A stretch of DNA of 64,000 nt from Blepharisma stoltei (GCA_914767885.1 CAJZBQ010000027.1:310001-374000), one strand, 5' to 3'. Numbered from the stretch's first letter, positions 44,301 to 54,782 are shown. The notes: generated by a model from the sequence alone, not told the origin. Program-made: numbers and translations.

Positions 44301-44499
44301 GCTGAGCATAATAAATAAGATTGTGATTCATTAAAATCCCAAACAAAATAGCATATGATAAAAAAAGAATAATAGCTAGCATAGTTATACGGACGATAAA
44401 ATGAATTTGACACATTTTATTATCATAATATAGCAACGATCAGGTGGCTACTGAAATGATGATATAGCCCCTGAAATATTTTAGATCATTATTGGCCAT
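41341..44499 (-). CDS. Membrane-anchored cyclic-nucleotide phosphodiesterase
   Basis: Hydrolyses cAMP and/or cGMP. About 733 residues after three removals and one 15-nt intron. It starts MANNDLKYFRGYIIIS at 44499; the N-terminal 160 residues hold about six membrane helices (AFFSLILLLGCFVAFSAISI). The PDE catalytic domain has YHNACHAADVLHSLLYF, the HD motif LGHDAGHPG, HTDMTMHFEALG and the metal Asp in LKCADLGHSAK. The intron GTATTTGATATATAG (43189-43203) lies just before the HNACH motif. Inserts at 41542-42044, 42691-43075 and 43418-43471 were placed by frame restoration (ASCYSQLFIKTWNV; SLTSFYFIKRFSTL; IIYLYRLCSLLNG). The first is well supported, the other two less so. Confidence 0.85.
41542..42044. 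mobile_element. 503-bp IES with a retroposon-like core (S4) in PDE
   Basis: Outer TA pointers sit in CAATTA/CAACTA on the gene strand. Inside, direct repeats TACTTTATTCCA (41558) and TACTTTATTTCA (42010) bracket a GC-rich body of about 440 bp (41570-42009) with an AT tail. It looks like a retroposon with its own duplication inside or at the edge of an IES. The apparent frame 41581-41811 is insert sequence, not a gene. Confidence 0.65.
42691..43075 (-). mobile_element. Family B MITE within an IES in PDE
   Basis: The MITE itself spans about 42699-43016 with TAA duplications and ends CCCCCTTTAAATTGGAAC and (inverted) CCCCTTTGAAATT. Removing only the MITE leaves two stops in the host frame, whereas a wider cut between TA at 42691-42692 and 43076-43077 gives SLTSFYFIKRFSTL. 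The wider border is an inference. Confidence 0.55.
43418..43471. other. 54-bp putative IES in PDE
   Basis: Direct similarity of the two edges (TATTTATATAAG and TATCTATATAGG on the gene strand) with TA pointers. It contains three consecutive stops. Removal joins the last membrane-proximal helix to the PDE domain. It is the shortest insert proposed here. Confidence 0.45.
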
Positions 44500-44670
44500 C
44501 CATTTTTAATTTCAAAAATTCATTTGTACTTGTCAGCTTTTTTGAAAGTAAAAACGAAAATAACAAATCTCCGTTTATGATTTAAAGGTGCCTAATCAGA
44601 TTTATCCTGCATAAGACAGGTGCCCTGCACCATATTTTTTCTGGTAGATATTCTGCTGGGGTATAGAAAT

Positions 44671-44955
44671 CTATTTCGGTGCATGAGCTATATATGATGT
44701 AATAAAGATATAAAATGTCAATAGGTTGTTTTTGAATTCCTTTGATAAATACTTTGAGTCTCTTTTATCTAGGTATAGGGATTCAGCATATAACTTATTC
44801 AAGGCCGCATCTTTATATGTGAGGAAATTTGGGTTGATAGGTAAAGAGATATTTTCATGCTCTTCATGGCCTAGAAGGGAATAAATTGAGTGATTTGTTT
44901 GGCTGTAAAATACAGATTCGATTGCTTGTTTATCTGAAGTTGGCTGCAAATCCAT
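44671..44955 (-). CDS. Hypothetical protein, 94 aa
   Basis: Unrecognised: MDLQPTSDKQAIESVFYSQT at the start, then a polar helical stretch (KDAALNKLYAESLYLDKRDS) and FYIFITSYIAHAPK at the end, stop TAG. It lies between the PDE start and a 262-bp spacer (44956-45217) in which I see nothing. No insert or TGA codon; possibly not a real gene. Confidence 0.4.
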   Translation of the reverse strand: MDLQPTSDKQAIESVFYSQTNHSIYSLLGHEEHENISLPINPNFLTYKDAALNKLYAESLYLDKRDSKYLSKEFKNNLLTFYIFITSYIAHAPK

Positions 44956-45217
44956 ATAATAAAAATTAATTTTTTTTCAGTGAAAATTTCTAATATGAAA
45001 TCACATTTGACTATCCTTTTCATATGCCAAAATAATTTCTTTTCTCTTTAAGATTAAATGAATTTGAAAAGTGTGGAGCTAAAGAAAAAAACTCTTCCTC
45101 ATATAATAGTTTTAAAAAATTATTCATCTCTTCATTTAAAGCTTATCCAGTACCTTGAAATAAATACGCATTTGAAAAAAATATAATAAAATAAATGAAA
45201 TATTAATAGGCATAAAA

Positions 45218-46343
45218 TTATACTCCAGCTTGTCTCAAGGACCAAGAGTCCAAGCCATTTACTATGATAACTTCATCGCGGTTATCTGTTATTTCTTTTG
45301 GAGCATCTAATATATCTCTAATCCTTTCACTTTCAACTGCTCTTTTCGGCTCAATAGCCCTCAATTTCAATAAAGTTTCTTGCTGTGCCTCTGTAAAAAT
45401 ATTTTTCTTTTCATAGGTATCTTCAATAAGTTTTTGAATTGCAGTTTTGCTTCATTCGATTTTTTTAAATTTTTCTAAGCCTAATAGTGCTTTATAATAA
45501 ATCTCATTTCAATCTTTACTTTCTTCGCTTAATTCTTCCAACTTTTCCCTCATAAACTTTATGTTCTTATGGAAAACATAAGAATCATCTGTGTGAATTG
45601 TATTTATTGTGTCAGCCAAAAACATTCACCTTTCAAAAGTCAATTTCTTTTCTTCAGGAATGGATTCTTGATAATTTTCGAATACAAATCTAAAAATTTC
45701 TTTAGTTTGGTCTTGGGGTGGATTATTTATAAATCCTGATTCATAAATTGTTTCTAACTCCCCCTCCTTGAGTGAACAAAAAAATTTATATATAAATTTT
45801 ATAGAAAAATTTTTTTTTTCGAAATTTTAAAAAAATCCTAATTTGCAAAAATTGGGAAGCAAATATTAATTTAATTTATAAAATTTATACTTTAAAACGC
45901 AGTTTGTTTAAAATTAAACAGAATTAGCTCGAGATTTCATTATACTTATTATCACTTATATATAAAAATCTTTTTTCATAAAAAAAATTTTGTTTGTTCA
46001 CGCAGGGTGGGTTTTTTGGGCAAAAAATAGCAATTTTTGCAATGGTTTTGTTCACCTACGGAGGGGGGAGTAAGCAATCTAATATTTCTTCTATTGAAAA
46101 TTTGGTATGATGCTTTCTTATAAGTTTTGATAAAAGATTGATTGATTTTTTATAAGTGTGCTCATTTCTTAAATGCTTCTTGATTTTTTCCAAAGCTTTA
46201 TCTGGTGTTATCTGAGCAGGCTTTTCTATTTTCTTTTCCTCACAGACTTGTATTTTTATTGCTGTTGCGTCTTTGCTTATATACTTATCGATTTCCCTCT
46301 CAGCTTTAGTTCGCTTCAAATTTTCCCTTTCTAATTTTTTCAT
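45218..46343 (-). CDS. Hypothetical helical protein split by a MITE
   Basis: Unrecognised, about 269 residues after MITE removal. The N-terminus is strongly charged (MKKLERENLKRTKAEREIDK); the remainder is alpha-helical with KALEKIKKHLRNEHTYKKSI and KKSINLLSKLIRKHHTKFS, suggesting a HEAT/TPR-like helical fold. Three TGA codons read as Trp (ERWMFLAD, SKDWNEIYY, IEWSKTAI), each in a plausible helix. Removing 45755-46070 gives EEILDCLETIYESGF. The stop is TAA at 45218-45220. Confidence 0.6.
45755..46070 (-). mobile_element. Family A MITE as IES
   Basis: 316 bp with TAA duplications. The left end reads CTCCCCCTCCTTGAGTG without its hairpin partner (internal deletion); the right end is the usual (G)nAG with the motif inverted. 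The conserved core is present (GATTTCATTATACTTATTAT, inverted). Confidence 0.8.
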
Positions 46344-46475
46344 TATTTATACAGTTGGAGAACATAATTTTTAATAAACTACTTCAATATCTTCGAGAAT
46401 TCATAAAAATAATAACTATATTTCTGATCTTTTCTGAAGTAAATTAATTTCTGATTCAACATTTTGAATTATAAA

Positions 46476-46748
46476 ATGTGTCGACAAAAAAATTTCGACA
46501 CAGAACTGATGAGCCATAACACAAAATCTCCATTCAAACCAAAGCTTCGTAGATTGAAAACAGAGATAGATCACAGATCTTTAACACCTCCTAAGGTCTA
46601 TATTAAATCTGATCCTCTCATACAAAAGTTACCTCAAATACCGAAAAATTTGACCCCTATAATTTTCTCAACCAAACATGAGAATTTTTCTCCAAACGCG
46701 TATTATGCATCCTTCTTCCCTCCAAACTGAAGCCCTAACACAATATAA
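46476..46748 (+). CDS. Small basic hypothetical protein
   Basis: 90 residues: MCRQKNFDTELMSHNTKSPF, then a basic Pro-rich stretch (RSLTPPKVYIKSDPLIQKLP) ending FFPPNWSPNTI, with Trp from TGA at 46728. Probably disordered. It is divergent from the helical-protein gene (132 bp between starts) and ends 9 bp before the next ATG. Confidence 0.45.
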
Positions 46749-46757
46749 TATATAAAA

Positions 46758-47250
46758 ATGAATAAACAGCCATTTTAATCGACTTTAATATATATTTTTT
46801 AATAAATATTGAAATACTATAAGAATTTGCACTAGACTATATAAACAAATAGCTATAGATCACCCTAAAACCCCTAAAACCAACACAAAACACACAAACC
46901 ACAAATTCAATTTTTTCAAATTCCAGGTCGACACAGCACCCCAGAAAAGCAGAACACGATCGCTAACTCCTCTTGCACAAAAATCTTTCACAAAAAGCAC
47001 TGATGATGAGCTGGAATTTTTAATTAATGAATATGCTGACGACAAAAAAACGACGTTGGCGTTAAATAACATAATAAAAAACTGGAAGCCGAAATTTAGC
47101 AAACACAGAAGGATAGAAACGGCTGTAAAAACAAACAGAAAACACATAAAAAGACAAATTGAAGAACTTATGGAACAAAAGAAAAAGTCCATTGAGAGGA
47201 TCAGTGAGTACATTGATGGAGTAATACAAAACATTAAATTAGAATGCTAA
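46758..47250 (+). CDS. Hypothetical coiled-coil protein with a 64-bp IES
   Basis: About 142 residues: MNKQPFYKQIAIDHPKTPKT, a basic polar segment, then FLINEYADDKKTTLALNNI and a C-terminal helix IKRQIEELMEQKKKSIERIS. The downstream open frame lacks an ATG; removal of 46776-46839 supplies MNKQPF in frame, which supports the insert. Unrecognised. Convergent with the TMEM87-type gene, 27 bp apart. Confidence 0.5.
46776..46839. other. 64-bp IES
   Basis: TA at 46776-46777 and 46840-46841 in the same codon phase. Inverted ends are weak (TAATCGACTTTAA and TATAGTCTAGTGC). It contains an immediate TAA in frame. Confidence 0.5.
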
Positions 47251-47277
47251 TACATATCGAGAATAATTTAGTTTGGA

Positions 47278-49413
47278 TTATTTTTTCTTTGTAAGCTCGA
47301 TCCCTGCCTTTTCTTCTTCCTCAAAGGATAGCTCATCGTCTTCTTGAACTTCTTCGGAAAATGCTAAAAGTTTTGATCGCTCATTTACTCTCCAGATAAT
47401 CATGACGCTGATTATTACAATGAAAAACTGGTTTATTCTTTTTTTAAAAAAAATTATTTTAATAATTTTACAAAATTTATATATAAAAATTAAAAAAAAC
47501 ACAACATCCCAAACTGCTATGAACATCCAATACCAATGCCATACTTCATCTTTGGGCCAAATGAATTTTATAAAGCTTTCGACAATTGTCCATAGTGCAC
47601 TGAGTCCACCTACAATGGCTAAAGCCCATCCAAACTGCTTAAATAGACCTAATTTAAAGTTTTGTTTGTTTTGAGTTAGCTGGAAGAATAATAACACAAG
47701 CCAAGAAAACATCAGATAAAGCACAAAAGTATTGATAATCACTAATGGCAGAGAAACTAGCAAAGTAATCCACAGTTCTGCTGATTCGTGAGTGCGTAAA
47801 ACAGCTTCATAAATCATGTCAAAAATCACATAAAGACTTCCAGTAACCAAAATTAGCTTTAAAGAGTCTCCAAGCGTAGAATGCACAATTCCCCAGCCTT
47901 TAGATGCACAAAGTAATAATACTCGTCCTAAGCCGTCTCTTAAGGCTTTCAAAAAAATACTTAAAATTAATATTGATACTTCTCTCTGGCCGTTTTTATT
48001 ATAAATAGCCCAGTCCAAATACCCAACAGCATATTCAAATATACAGATTCCTAATATTCCTCGAAGAAATAAAACGGTAACGTTGACAGAAATTGGACTC
48101 TGAGAGGCAGCCCATATGTAGCAAGTCGGATTCATCCTGATAAAGCAGAAAACGGGGCCCCTGTCCTTTTTTAGAAGTAGGCTTTCAGGTTTGGGTAAAC
48201 TTTGCTGAAGAGGGAAGTTATGTTACTCCCCGGAGATTTTCTTGAAAATGCTAGATGGGCGAGAAAGATTTTTGCTGCCATATGGCTTTTCCTCTTCAGG
48301 ACAATCGGGGTACCTCCATACTGTTGCTTTGCCTTTTGGAGCTGATCTCTTGAACAGATGATTCAGGTTGGAAATACTAAAGGTATCAAGATGGGTAGAG
48401 TTTACCTTCTTATAGCCATCATAACTTTAATATTCCTGGAATTCACACTTTTTGTACAAAAATCGCACTATCAAAATAATAAGCTAGTAAAATTCCCCAA
48501 GAGACTAGCAAAAGAATGTACATGAAGCACATAAGCTCATAAAACTAATTAGAAAATACTGGCATTAGCATATAAAACTCTGCTGGAACATAACCATGCG
48601 GGTTTTTTGACTCAACAGTAATTTGTAAGTTTAATTCTGTGCTCCCACAAGCAAATAATAAGACATAATAAACATCAGTCTCGTTTATCTGGCGCTGCGC
48701 CAGTTTTTGATCTGAGCTGAATGTAATTTTTGGATTTTGCAATTCTTTTGGGAGGTCTGTAGAATTTCCCTTGCAAGATGTATTTAAACTCATGTAGCTT
48801 GTGGCATTTTGATAGTTTATTAAGGAGGCGATATCCTTGCTATTGTAAATTCCTATAGAAAAAACTTCACTCCCCCCCCCCTTTAAATTGGAGCAAATAA
48901 TCCTGTTCCAATTTAAAGTGATGCTATTTTTTTCTTTTTAAAATCAAAAAAATTATAAACTGAATGCAATATATATTTTGGATTTTAATTTATTTTTATA
49001 AGGAATTAATTCAAAAAAATTATTTATTCAACGTTAAAACTGTTTAAATAGTATTCTACTTGCACTTTTTCCATTAAATTCACTAATTAATAATGTTTAA
49101 AAAATTCATGCTTTTACCTATAAAATTTTTCGTTGGTAAAAAATATCTCAAATTAAAGAGGGGTCAGTGTATCAAAAATTCAAAAATTTTACCGATATTT
49201 GTCCCAACTTAAAAAGGAGTCAGTGTAGGTTGTCACTGATGATCCTATATAAAATTTACATGAAACCTTTATATAAGATTCTGCTTCAGATGTTTGCTTT
49301 GAAAACATGGCAATTTTTTGCAGAAGAACAAGAGCTGGAGGAGTAATGGTGTGCTCCACAGAAATTATATTGCAAAAGCAGAATATTGGAAAAAAGAGTA
49401 GCACCTTCCACAT
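47278..49413 (-). CDS. TMEM87A: TMEM87/GOST-type seven-helix membrane protein
   Basis: Golgi-type GOST protein (lung seven-transmembrane receptor family). About 477 residues: signal peptide MWKVLLFFPIFCFCNI, a luminal domain (ALVLLQKIAMFSKQTSEAES; YYVLLFACGSTELNLQITVE), then seven hydrophobic helices starting FYELMCFMYILLLVSWGILL and including SPISVNVTVLFLRGILGICI and an acidic C-tail. The 15-nt intron GTATTTTCTAATTAG (48545-48559) lies before the first helix. Inserts at 48115-48421 (removal: GILKLWAASQSPISV) and 48846-49225 (removal: SSVTTYNSKDIASL) restore the frame. Family assignment is from the layout and the ASQSPISV helix. Confidence 0.75.
48115..48421. mobile_element. 307-bp IES with S3-like sequence
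   Basis: TA pointers at 48115-48116 and 48422-48423; both edges begin TATG in inverted orientation. The interior shares blocks with 33312-33734 (GAAGTAGG..TTCAGGT.TGGG; CCTC.TC; TTCAG.T.GGAAA), so both derive from one dispersed family. Confidence 0.6.
48846..49225 (-). mobile_element. Family B element as IES
   Basis: 380 bp. The right tip is TACACTGACTCCTTTTTAAG (inverted); the left C-run with CTTTAAATTGG begins about 28 bp inside the TA that restores the frame. An extra motif copy TTTAAAG lies near 48920. The family B interior is reduced. Confidence 0.6.
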
Positions 49414-49581
49414 TTTTATAAAAATCCATATCTTATATAAGGAATAATTAGAATTCTGTCAAAGCTAAAACATATAGTTATTAAAGAATTCTAATTCAGC
49501 TGCAAGAAAAAATATACTGTTTAAGAAAATTAATAATTATTAAATTATTTAAATATAAATAGCAAGAAAACCGGTCTGAAA

Positions 49582-50472
49582 ATGTCTGGAAAGCGAAGAA
49601 CTCGAGATTCAGATCGACATCATGAGTCAGTTTCTAAGAAAGTTCAAAGAGTAATAGAAGATTTACTCAACTCATGCGATCCTTATGAATCAAAGCACGA
49701 TCGTCCAGGCTCTCCTCTAGAAATAGCTGAAGATGCCCAAGAAATGCTTTCTGAACTTAACCAGAAGATTGATAAACTTTATAGTTTCTATGAAAATGAA
49801 GTAAAACAATCTAGAGAAAAAGAAAGAATTGAGAAAGAAGCAAGAAGCTATCTAAATAATGCAAAGCCCGAAGAAATGGATCTAATTGCAATGAAACGGG
49901 AAACTCTTCGAAAATTTGTAGAAATGACTCCACAGAATGATAGTGAAGATTTATGAATGTATAGTCTTGGGAATACATTTGATAGGAATGAAATAAAAGA
50001 ATTGGAAACTAATTTACAGTCAAAGTTGGCTGAAATACGTGATGAGATTTCACAGTGTAAAATGGCCCTTTCGAGTCTGTTAACTCAAGGGATGGCTGGG
50101 TTTACAATGGCAAAGCTAATAGCTTATAGAGATATTCTCAATGAATGCAAACTGTTAACAATTCATGAAGACCCAGAATCTGGCTTGCTTGAGCTATGTG
50201 GAGAGCATATAAATGATTTATCGATAAAAAATACTGTGAATGATTCTATTGAGCTTACTAAATTGCTAAACACTTATAAAGAATATTTATTATGGGTTTT
50301 CTTAGCTTTACAAGGAGGCAATAAACAGAAATTTGCAGAAATTCAAAATGAGATCATCGAAAAGGGTTATTTACTAGAAAAGCAAGACTTGGACCACCCG
50401 ATCGCAGATTCTATAAAACCTAAACAAGAAGTGGAAGAAGAAGAACTTTTCGATGTATCTTTAGACGAATAA
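49582..50472 (+). CDS. Hypothetical coiled-coil protein
   Basis: Unrecognised, 296 residues: basic start MSGKRRTRDSDRHHESVSKK, coiled coil (EMLSELNQKIDKLYSFYENE; RNEIKELETNLQSKLAEIRD), acidic end EVEEEELFDVSLDE. TGA at 49954 reads as Trp and joins two halves. No insert or intron. The 168-bp spacer from TMEM87 is a shared divergent promoter. Confidence 0.6.
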
Positions 50473-50524
50473 TAATTATTAATAAGAATACAACTATCTA
50501 TCAAATCATTCATCGATCATTTCC

Positions 50525-50832
50525 TAACTCCCCCCTCCGTGAGCGAACAAGACCATTGGAAAAATCCCTATTTTTTTAGCCTAAAAACTCTTCCATCGAA
50601 CAAAAATTTAAGAAAAATTATTTGATATATAATTAATAATTATTATAATGAAATATCTAGCTAATTCTGTTTAATTTTAAACAGCTTTCATTTAGAAAAT
50701 AAATTTTACAAATTAAATTAATATTTCTTTAAATACGGATTTTTTAAATTTCACTATAAAATTAATATATAAAATAATCAACCACCTCTGTGAGCGAACA
50801 AAGAGGATTTTGTTCGCTTACGAAGTGGGGGG
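50525..50832 (+). mobile_element. Family A MITE, intergenic
   Basis: 308 bp between TAA copies; ends CTCCCCCCTCCGTGAGCG and the inverse with several changes. The core GATATATAATTAATAATTAT is degraded. The neighbouring intergenic DNA (50473-50524, 50833-50956) is plain. Confidence 0.75.
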
Positions 50833-50956
50833 TAAATAAAAATAATTGCAACCAATAATGTAAGCCAAAGCGCATCTTCTCATTGCATATCTAAAAAAAT
50901 TAGTCCAGCCACCATTTTAAAAGTGATAATCAAGCTTAAAAATAAAACTAAACAAC

Positions 50957-51190
50957 ATGGGATGCACTTCATCCTTAGGACATGCTAAAGTAATAAGAAG
51001 TACGAATCAGCTGAAAAGGGCTGACATATCAAGCAAGAAAACAAGATGCACTATGAAAGACCTGAGCTTTAAGATGTGCAGATCGACGAAAACAAAAGAG
51101 GACTTGTTTGCGATTGGCGAGGTGAATCCAGTAATGGAGGAATCAATGAGGTATAATGAATTCTGTGTTTCTGAGTGTAGTAAATTATAA
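50957..51190 (+). CDS. Small lipidated MGC protein, paralog 1
   Basis: 77 residues. MGCTSSLG fits N-myristoylation plus palmitoylation. The core CTMKDLSFKMCRSTKTKEDL and EVNPVMEES aligns with the 53033-53290 product (CTIRDLKFNLKPSTNLKEEL, EVCSLMEES), so the two are paralogs. Function unknown. Confidence 0.55.
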   Translation: MGCTSSLGHAKVIRSTNQLKRADISSKKTRCTMKDLSFKMCRSTKTKEDLFAIGEVNPVMEESMRYNEFCVSECSKL

Positions 51191-52130
51191 GCTAATGTAA
51201 TATGGATAAGTTTATCGAAATTCAAGCTATTGCCAGAAATTGAGAAAACGCAAAAAATTATTGGAAGAAGAAGCATAAATTATTTATAGGAAAATTAAAT
51301 AGTGTATTTTTAGTGAATGAGAGTCTGGAGAGCTAATGATTAAGCAATAGAGAGCTTAATTCTTTATGATATCATTGAAACAAAGAGGAAAAAAACTGTA
51401 TAAGTATATGGTAATGATATTTTGAATAATTAAATAGCGATTATAAGAGAATTTATATTATTTGACAATTTTTTAAGAACTATTTGTATATACTCAATTA
51501 GCACAAGATGCATTATTTAGGAAGATTTTATAATATATAAGTGCTGGTTTGAAACTGACTGAAATGTATTTTGATAATAAAAAATATATAATCACAGAAT
51601 ATTGCTTACTCTCCTATCCTTTATCAATTGATTCCAAATAAAATTCACCAACTATCATTATCAAAGATTTTCATATAATTAAACATAATATACTTCCTGT
51701 CCTACCTCAAATCTAAGAACCTTTCTATGGTAATAATGATATTCTAAATACACAGCATAGTCTGTTTCAAGCAACTCTAATTATTTCTAGCTTATTTGCT
51801 AATATATTGCATATTTTCTCTTTTATAGCTAGTATATATAGCGTATATATTTTTTTGGACCACTCTGGAGCAATACCTGAAGAAGTAATATAGAGACCTG
51901 AAACGTCATCTGAAATTAAAAAATGCTATTTGTCAAATTTTATCTGTACTTGCTAGAAAAATGGTAATTTTCATTTCCATTTTGATCTATCAGCTTCTGC
52001 CTAACCTTTTTAGGAATTGTTTCCTAGCAATCTAAACAGGTTCTCGAACTATAAAACTTTTTATGAGAGTTAAGAAAAATTTATATATTTTTTTCAAAAA
52101 TTTTTTAATCTCTATCTCCATTCCAACGAC
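51191..52130. other. Intergenic, nothing recognised
   Basis: 940 bp of AT-rich DNA between the two MGC paralogs. I find no long frame even with TGA as Trp and no clear repeat or RNA gene. Confidence 0.45.
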
Positions 52131-52453
52131 TAACTCACACCCACTATGAGCGAACAAGACCATTTGAAAAAATCCTTATTTTTTGGGTTAAAATCCGCCT
52201 TCATCAAGCGAATAACATTTTTTCAATATAAAAAATGCTTTATGAAATAAATATTTCGATATATAAGTGATAATTAGTATAAAGAAATCTCTCTAGCTAA
52301 TTTTTTTTTATTTTAAACAGCTTGCGTTTTAAAAAATTAAATTTGCAAATTGATTAATTTTTTACTCCTCAATTTTTGCGAATTTTGGATTTTTAAATCT
52401 AAACAAATTACTATGAAATATAAAAATTTTTAGTTCACTCACAAAGGGAAGAG
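52131..52453 (+). mobile_element. Diverged family A MITE, intergenic
   Basis: About 323 bp between TAA copies; ends CTCACACCCACTATGAGCG and (inverted) CTCTTCCCTTTGTGAGTG. The core ATATATAAGTGATAATTAG is still intact although the rest has drifted. The following 52454-53032 holds nothing recognisable. Confidence 0.7.
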
Positions 52454-53032
52454 TAAGGGGATGAGAAAAGTTAATATATTTTCTAAAGATCTCACAAATA
52501 AAGCGTAAACTATTACTATGATGAGATCATTCTAATTAATTCCTAAAGCTAATCAATTTCAAGGCAATAGATATTTAAAAGATTAAATTATATAAGCTTC
52601 TCTGGGCTATTAGCTTTTTTAAAATAATTAAAAATGAAAACTATAAAAAATATTGAATTAATATTAGAAAAATTATTGTTTTGCTTTGAAACTAAGTTAA
52701 TTTTTTGTATATATAATAATACTCCTGTCTAAATCTTTATATCTTTACGATATCTGAAAATATGTAATGCCTATATAGCAAATCCACCACATGGCTTGTT
52801 TTATGCAGGACTTACTGCTGCTGATAGTTTTAAAACTTTATTTAATAATATAAGTGATAAATGTTAATTCACAAGTTGGTTTTACAAGAAAAATGTGTTA
52901 GATCATTCCTTCGAACATTATCGGCAAGAAATATGCAAAGTAAATCATATGGGTGGAAGTGCTATATTTTGCCAATAAAACCATCTATATGGTTTTTACT
53001 TATCTTAATTATTACTAATTGTAAGCTTTTAA

Positions 53033-53290
53033 ATGGGATGCAAAGTATCATTGAATCGTGAAATAATTATAAAGAATCGCCCTGATTTCAGAAAATGCAA
53101 AAATCTGAAGAAAGCTCTGTGCACAATAAGAGATTTAAAATTTAACTTAAAGCCATCAACAAATCTCAAAGAAGAACTTTTTGAAATTAATGAGGTCTGC
53201 TCGCTTATGGAAGAATCTGATCCTTCTCGACAAATGTCTGAAGTTGGTAGCAGCCTTGGAGTGAATATTTCAAAGCTGCTTAAAAAATAG
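53033..53290 (+). CDS. Small lipidated MGC protein, paralog 2
   Basis: 85 residues. MGCKVSLN is a lipidation-type start. CTIRDLKFNLKPSTNLKEEL and MEESDPSRQMSEV match paralog 1 at 50957-51190 in the same order. The C-terminus SSLGVNISKLLKK is extra. Function unknown. Confidence 0.55.
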   Translation: MGCKVSLNREIIIKNRPDFRKCKNLKKALCTIRDLKFNLKPSTNLKEELFEINEVCSLMEESDPSRQMSEVGSSLGVNISKLLKK

Positions 53291-53439
53291 ATAATAAGAT
53301 ATTATCAAATTTATATTGGCTGGCACAAACTGAAGCTCATAAGACCGATTTGTAAATAAAGTCTTTAAATAGGTTAAGCTTATTCATGACTAGTGAATGA
53401 GTAAGTTATTTTGTTATGATAATGTTATTTTTTATTAAA

Positions 53440-53665
53440 AAAATTAATATTATTTTGAATTCGCAATTGAAAATTGAATTGAATTTAAAAATTTATATTT
53501 TAAGACGCTCTTCCTAAATTTAATATAATTTTTAGAGATGTTATTATTGCTATAATCTTAATTATATATAATATAGTCTGTACAAAATAATTTAAATTAA
53601 CAAAATTTTTGTCTGTTAACAATGGGAGTTAATTTTTCAAAAAATAGAAATTTTCTAATGGTTAT
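53440..53665 (-). repeat. Decayed family A MITE
   Basis: Weak inverted match to the family: TTAATATTATTTTGAATTCG, a reduced core, ACAAAATTTTTGTCTG and AGAAATTTTCTAATGG in the usual inverted order. Ends are lost. The remaining intergenic DNA from 53291 to 53943 is featureless. Confidence 0.4.
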
Positions 53666-53943
53666 AAAAGGGGATTTAGATATAAACATAGTGCTAGATT
53701 AGGAATTGACAATTATGGATATATCTTTTCACATAATTTTAGTTGAACATTTTTAAAGATCTATTTTTTTGAAATTCTTGATAAAAAGAAGAACAATTTG
53801 ACAGTAAAAAAATGAAGTAAATGATGTGAAATGCAGCAGATTTATAAATTGCATATTACTCTTAATTTTGATGCTTGTATTTGTATAATTTATTTGGAAA
53901 AAGATATAGGGAATGAACCATAAATATTTCAATAATATTTATT

Positions 53944-54651
53944 TACTCCCCCCCCCCTCCGTGAGCGAACAAAACCATTAGAAAAATCGCCATTTTTTGA
54001 CCAAAAACCCACCCTCCGTGAGTGAACAAAAAATTTTTTTAATAGAAAAAATTTTAATGGAAAAAAAATTTTGATATATAAGTGATAATTAGTATAATGA
54101 AATCTAGAGCTAATTCTGTTTAATTTTTAAACAAATTGCTTTTTAAAACATAAATTTTGCAAATTAAATTAATATTTGCTTCCCAATTTTTGCAAATTAG
54201 GATTTTTTTTAAATTTCGAAAAAAATATTTTTTATAAAATTTATATATAAAATTTTTTTAAAAAAAAAAATTAACCCCCCTCCGTGAGCGAACAAAACCA
54301 TTAGAAAAATCGCCATTTTTGACCAAAAACCCACCCTCCGTGAGTGAACAAAAATTTTTTTAATAGAAAAAATTTTAATGGAAAAAAATTTTGATATATA
54401 AAGTGATAATTAGTATAATGAAATCTAGAGCTAATTCTGTTTAATTTTTAAACAAATTGCTTTTTAAAACATAAATTTTGCAAATTAAATTAATATTTGC
54501 TTCCCAATTTTTGCAAATTAGGATTTTTTTAAATTTCGAAAAAAATATTTTTTATAAAATTTATATATAAATTTTTTTTAAAAAAAAAAATTAACCCCCC
54601 TCCGTGAGCGAACAAAATTTTTTTGTTCGCTCACGGAGGGGGGGGGGGGAG
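53944..54651 (+). mobile_element. Family A MITE tandem dimer, intergenic
   Basis: 708 bp. Two nearly identical monomers of about 320 bp in direct tandem share the motif TTAACCCCCCTCCGTGAGCG at 54271 and again at 54591, where the terminal hairpin follows. Both monomers have the core GATATATAAGTGATAATTAG (one has an extra A). Left flank TTA, right flank TAA. The near identity shows recent amplification. Confidence 0.88.
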
Positions 54652-54738
54652 TAAGGAGATTTTTCTTATTTGAGGTTCGAAAGATTTCATCTATTGTCAA
54701 GGTAAAGTAGCTGCCGAATCGATTATTTTTGATATAGG

Positions 54739-54782
54739 AATTGCCCGAGGATGGCGCAAGATAGCGCCATCCTCGGGCAATT
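54739..54782. repeat. Perfect short palindrome
   Basis: Arms AATTGCCCGAGGATGGCGC and the exact inverse, with a 6-base loop AAGATA. It is GC-rich in AT-rich surroundings and stands alone in the spacer. It could be a mini-IES or transposon relic. Confidence 0.7.
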
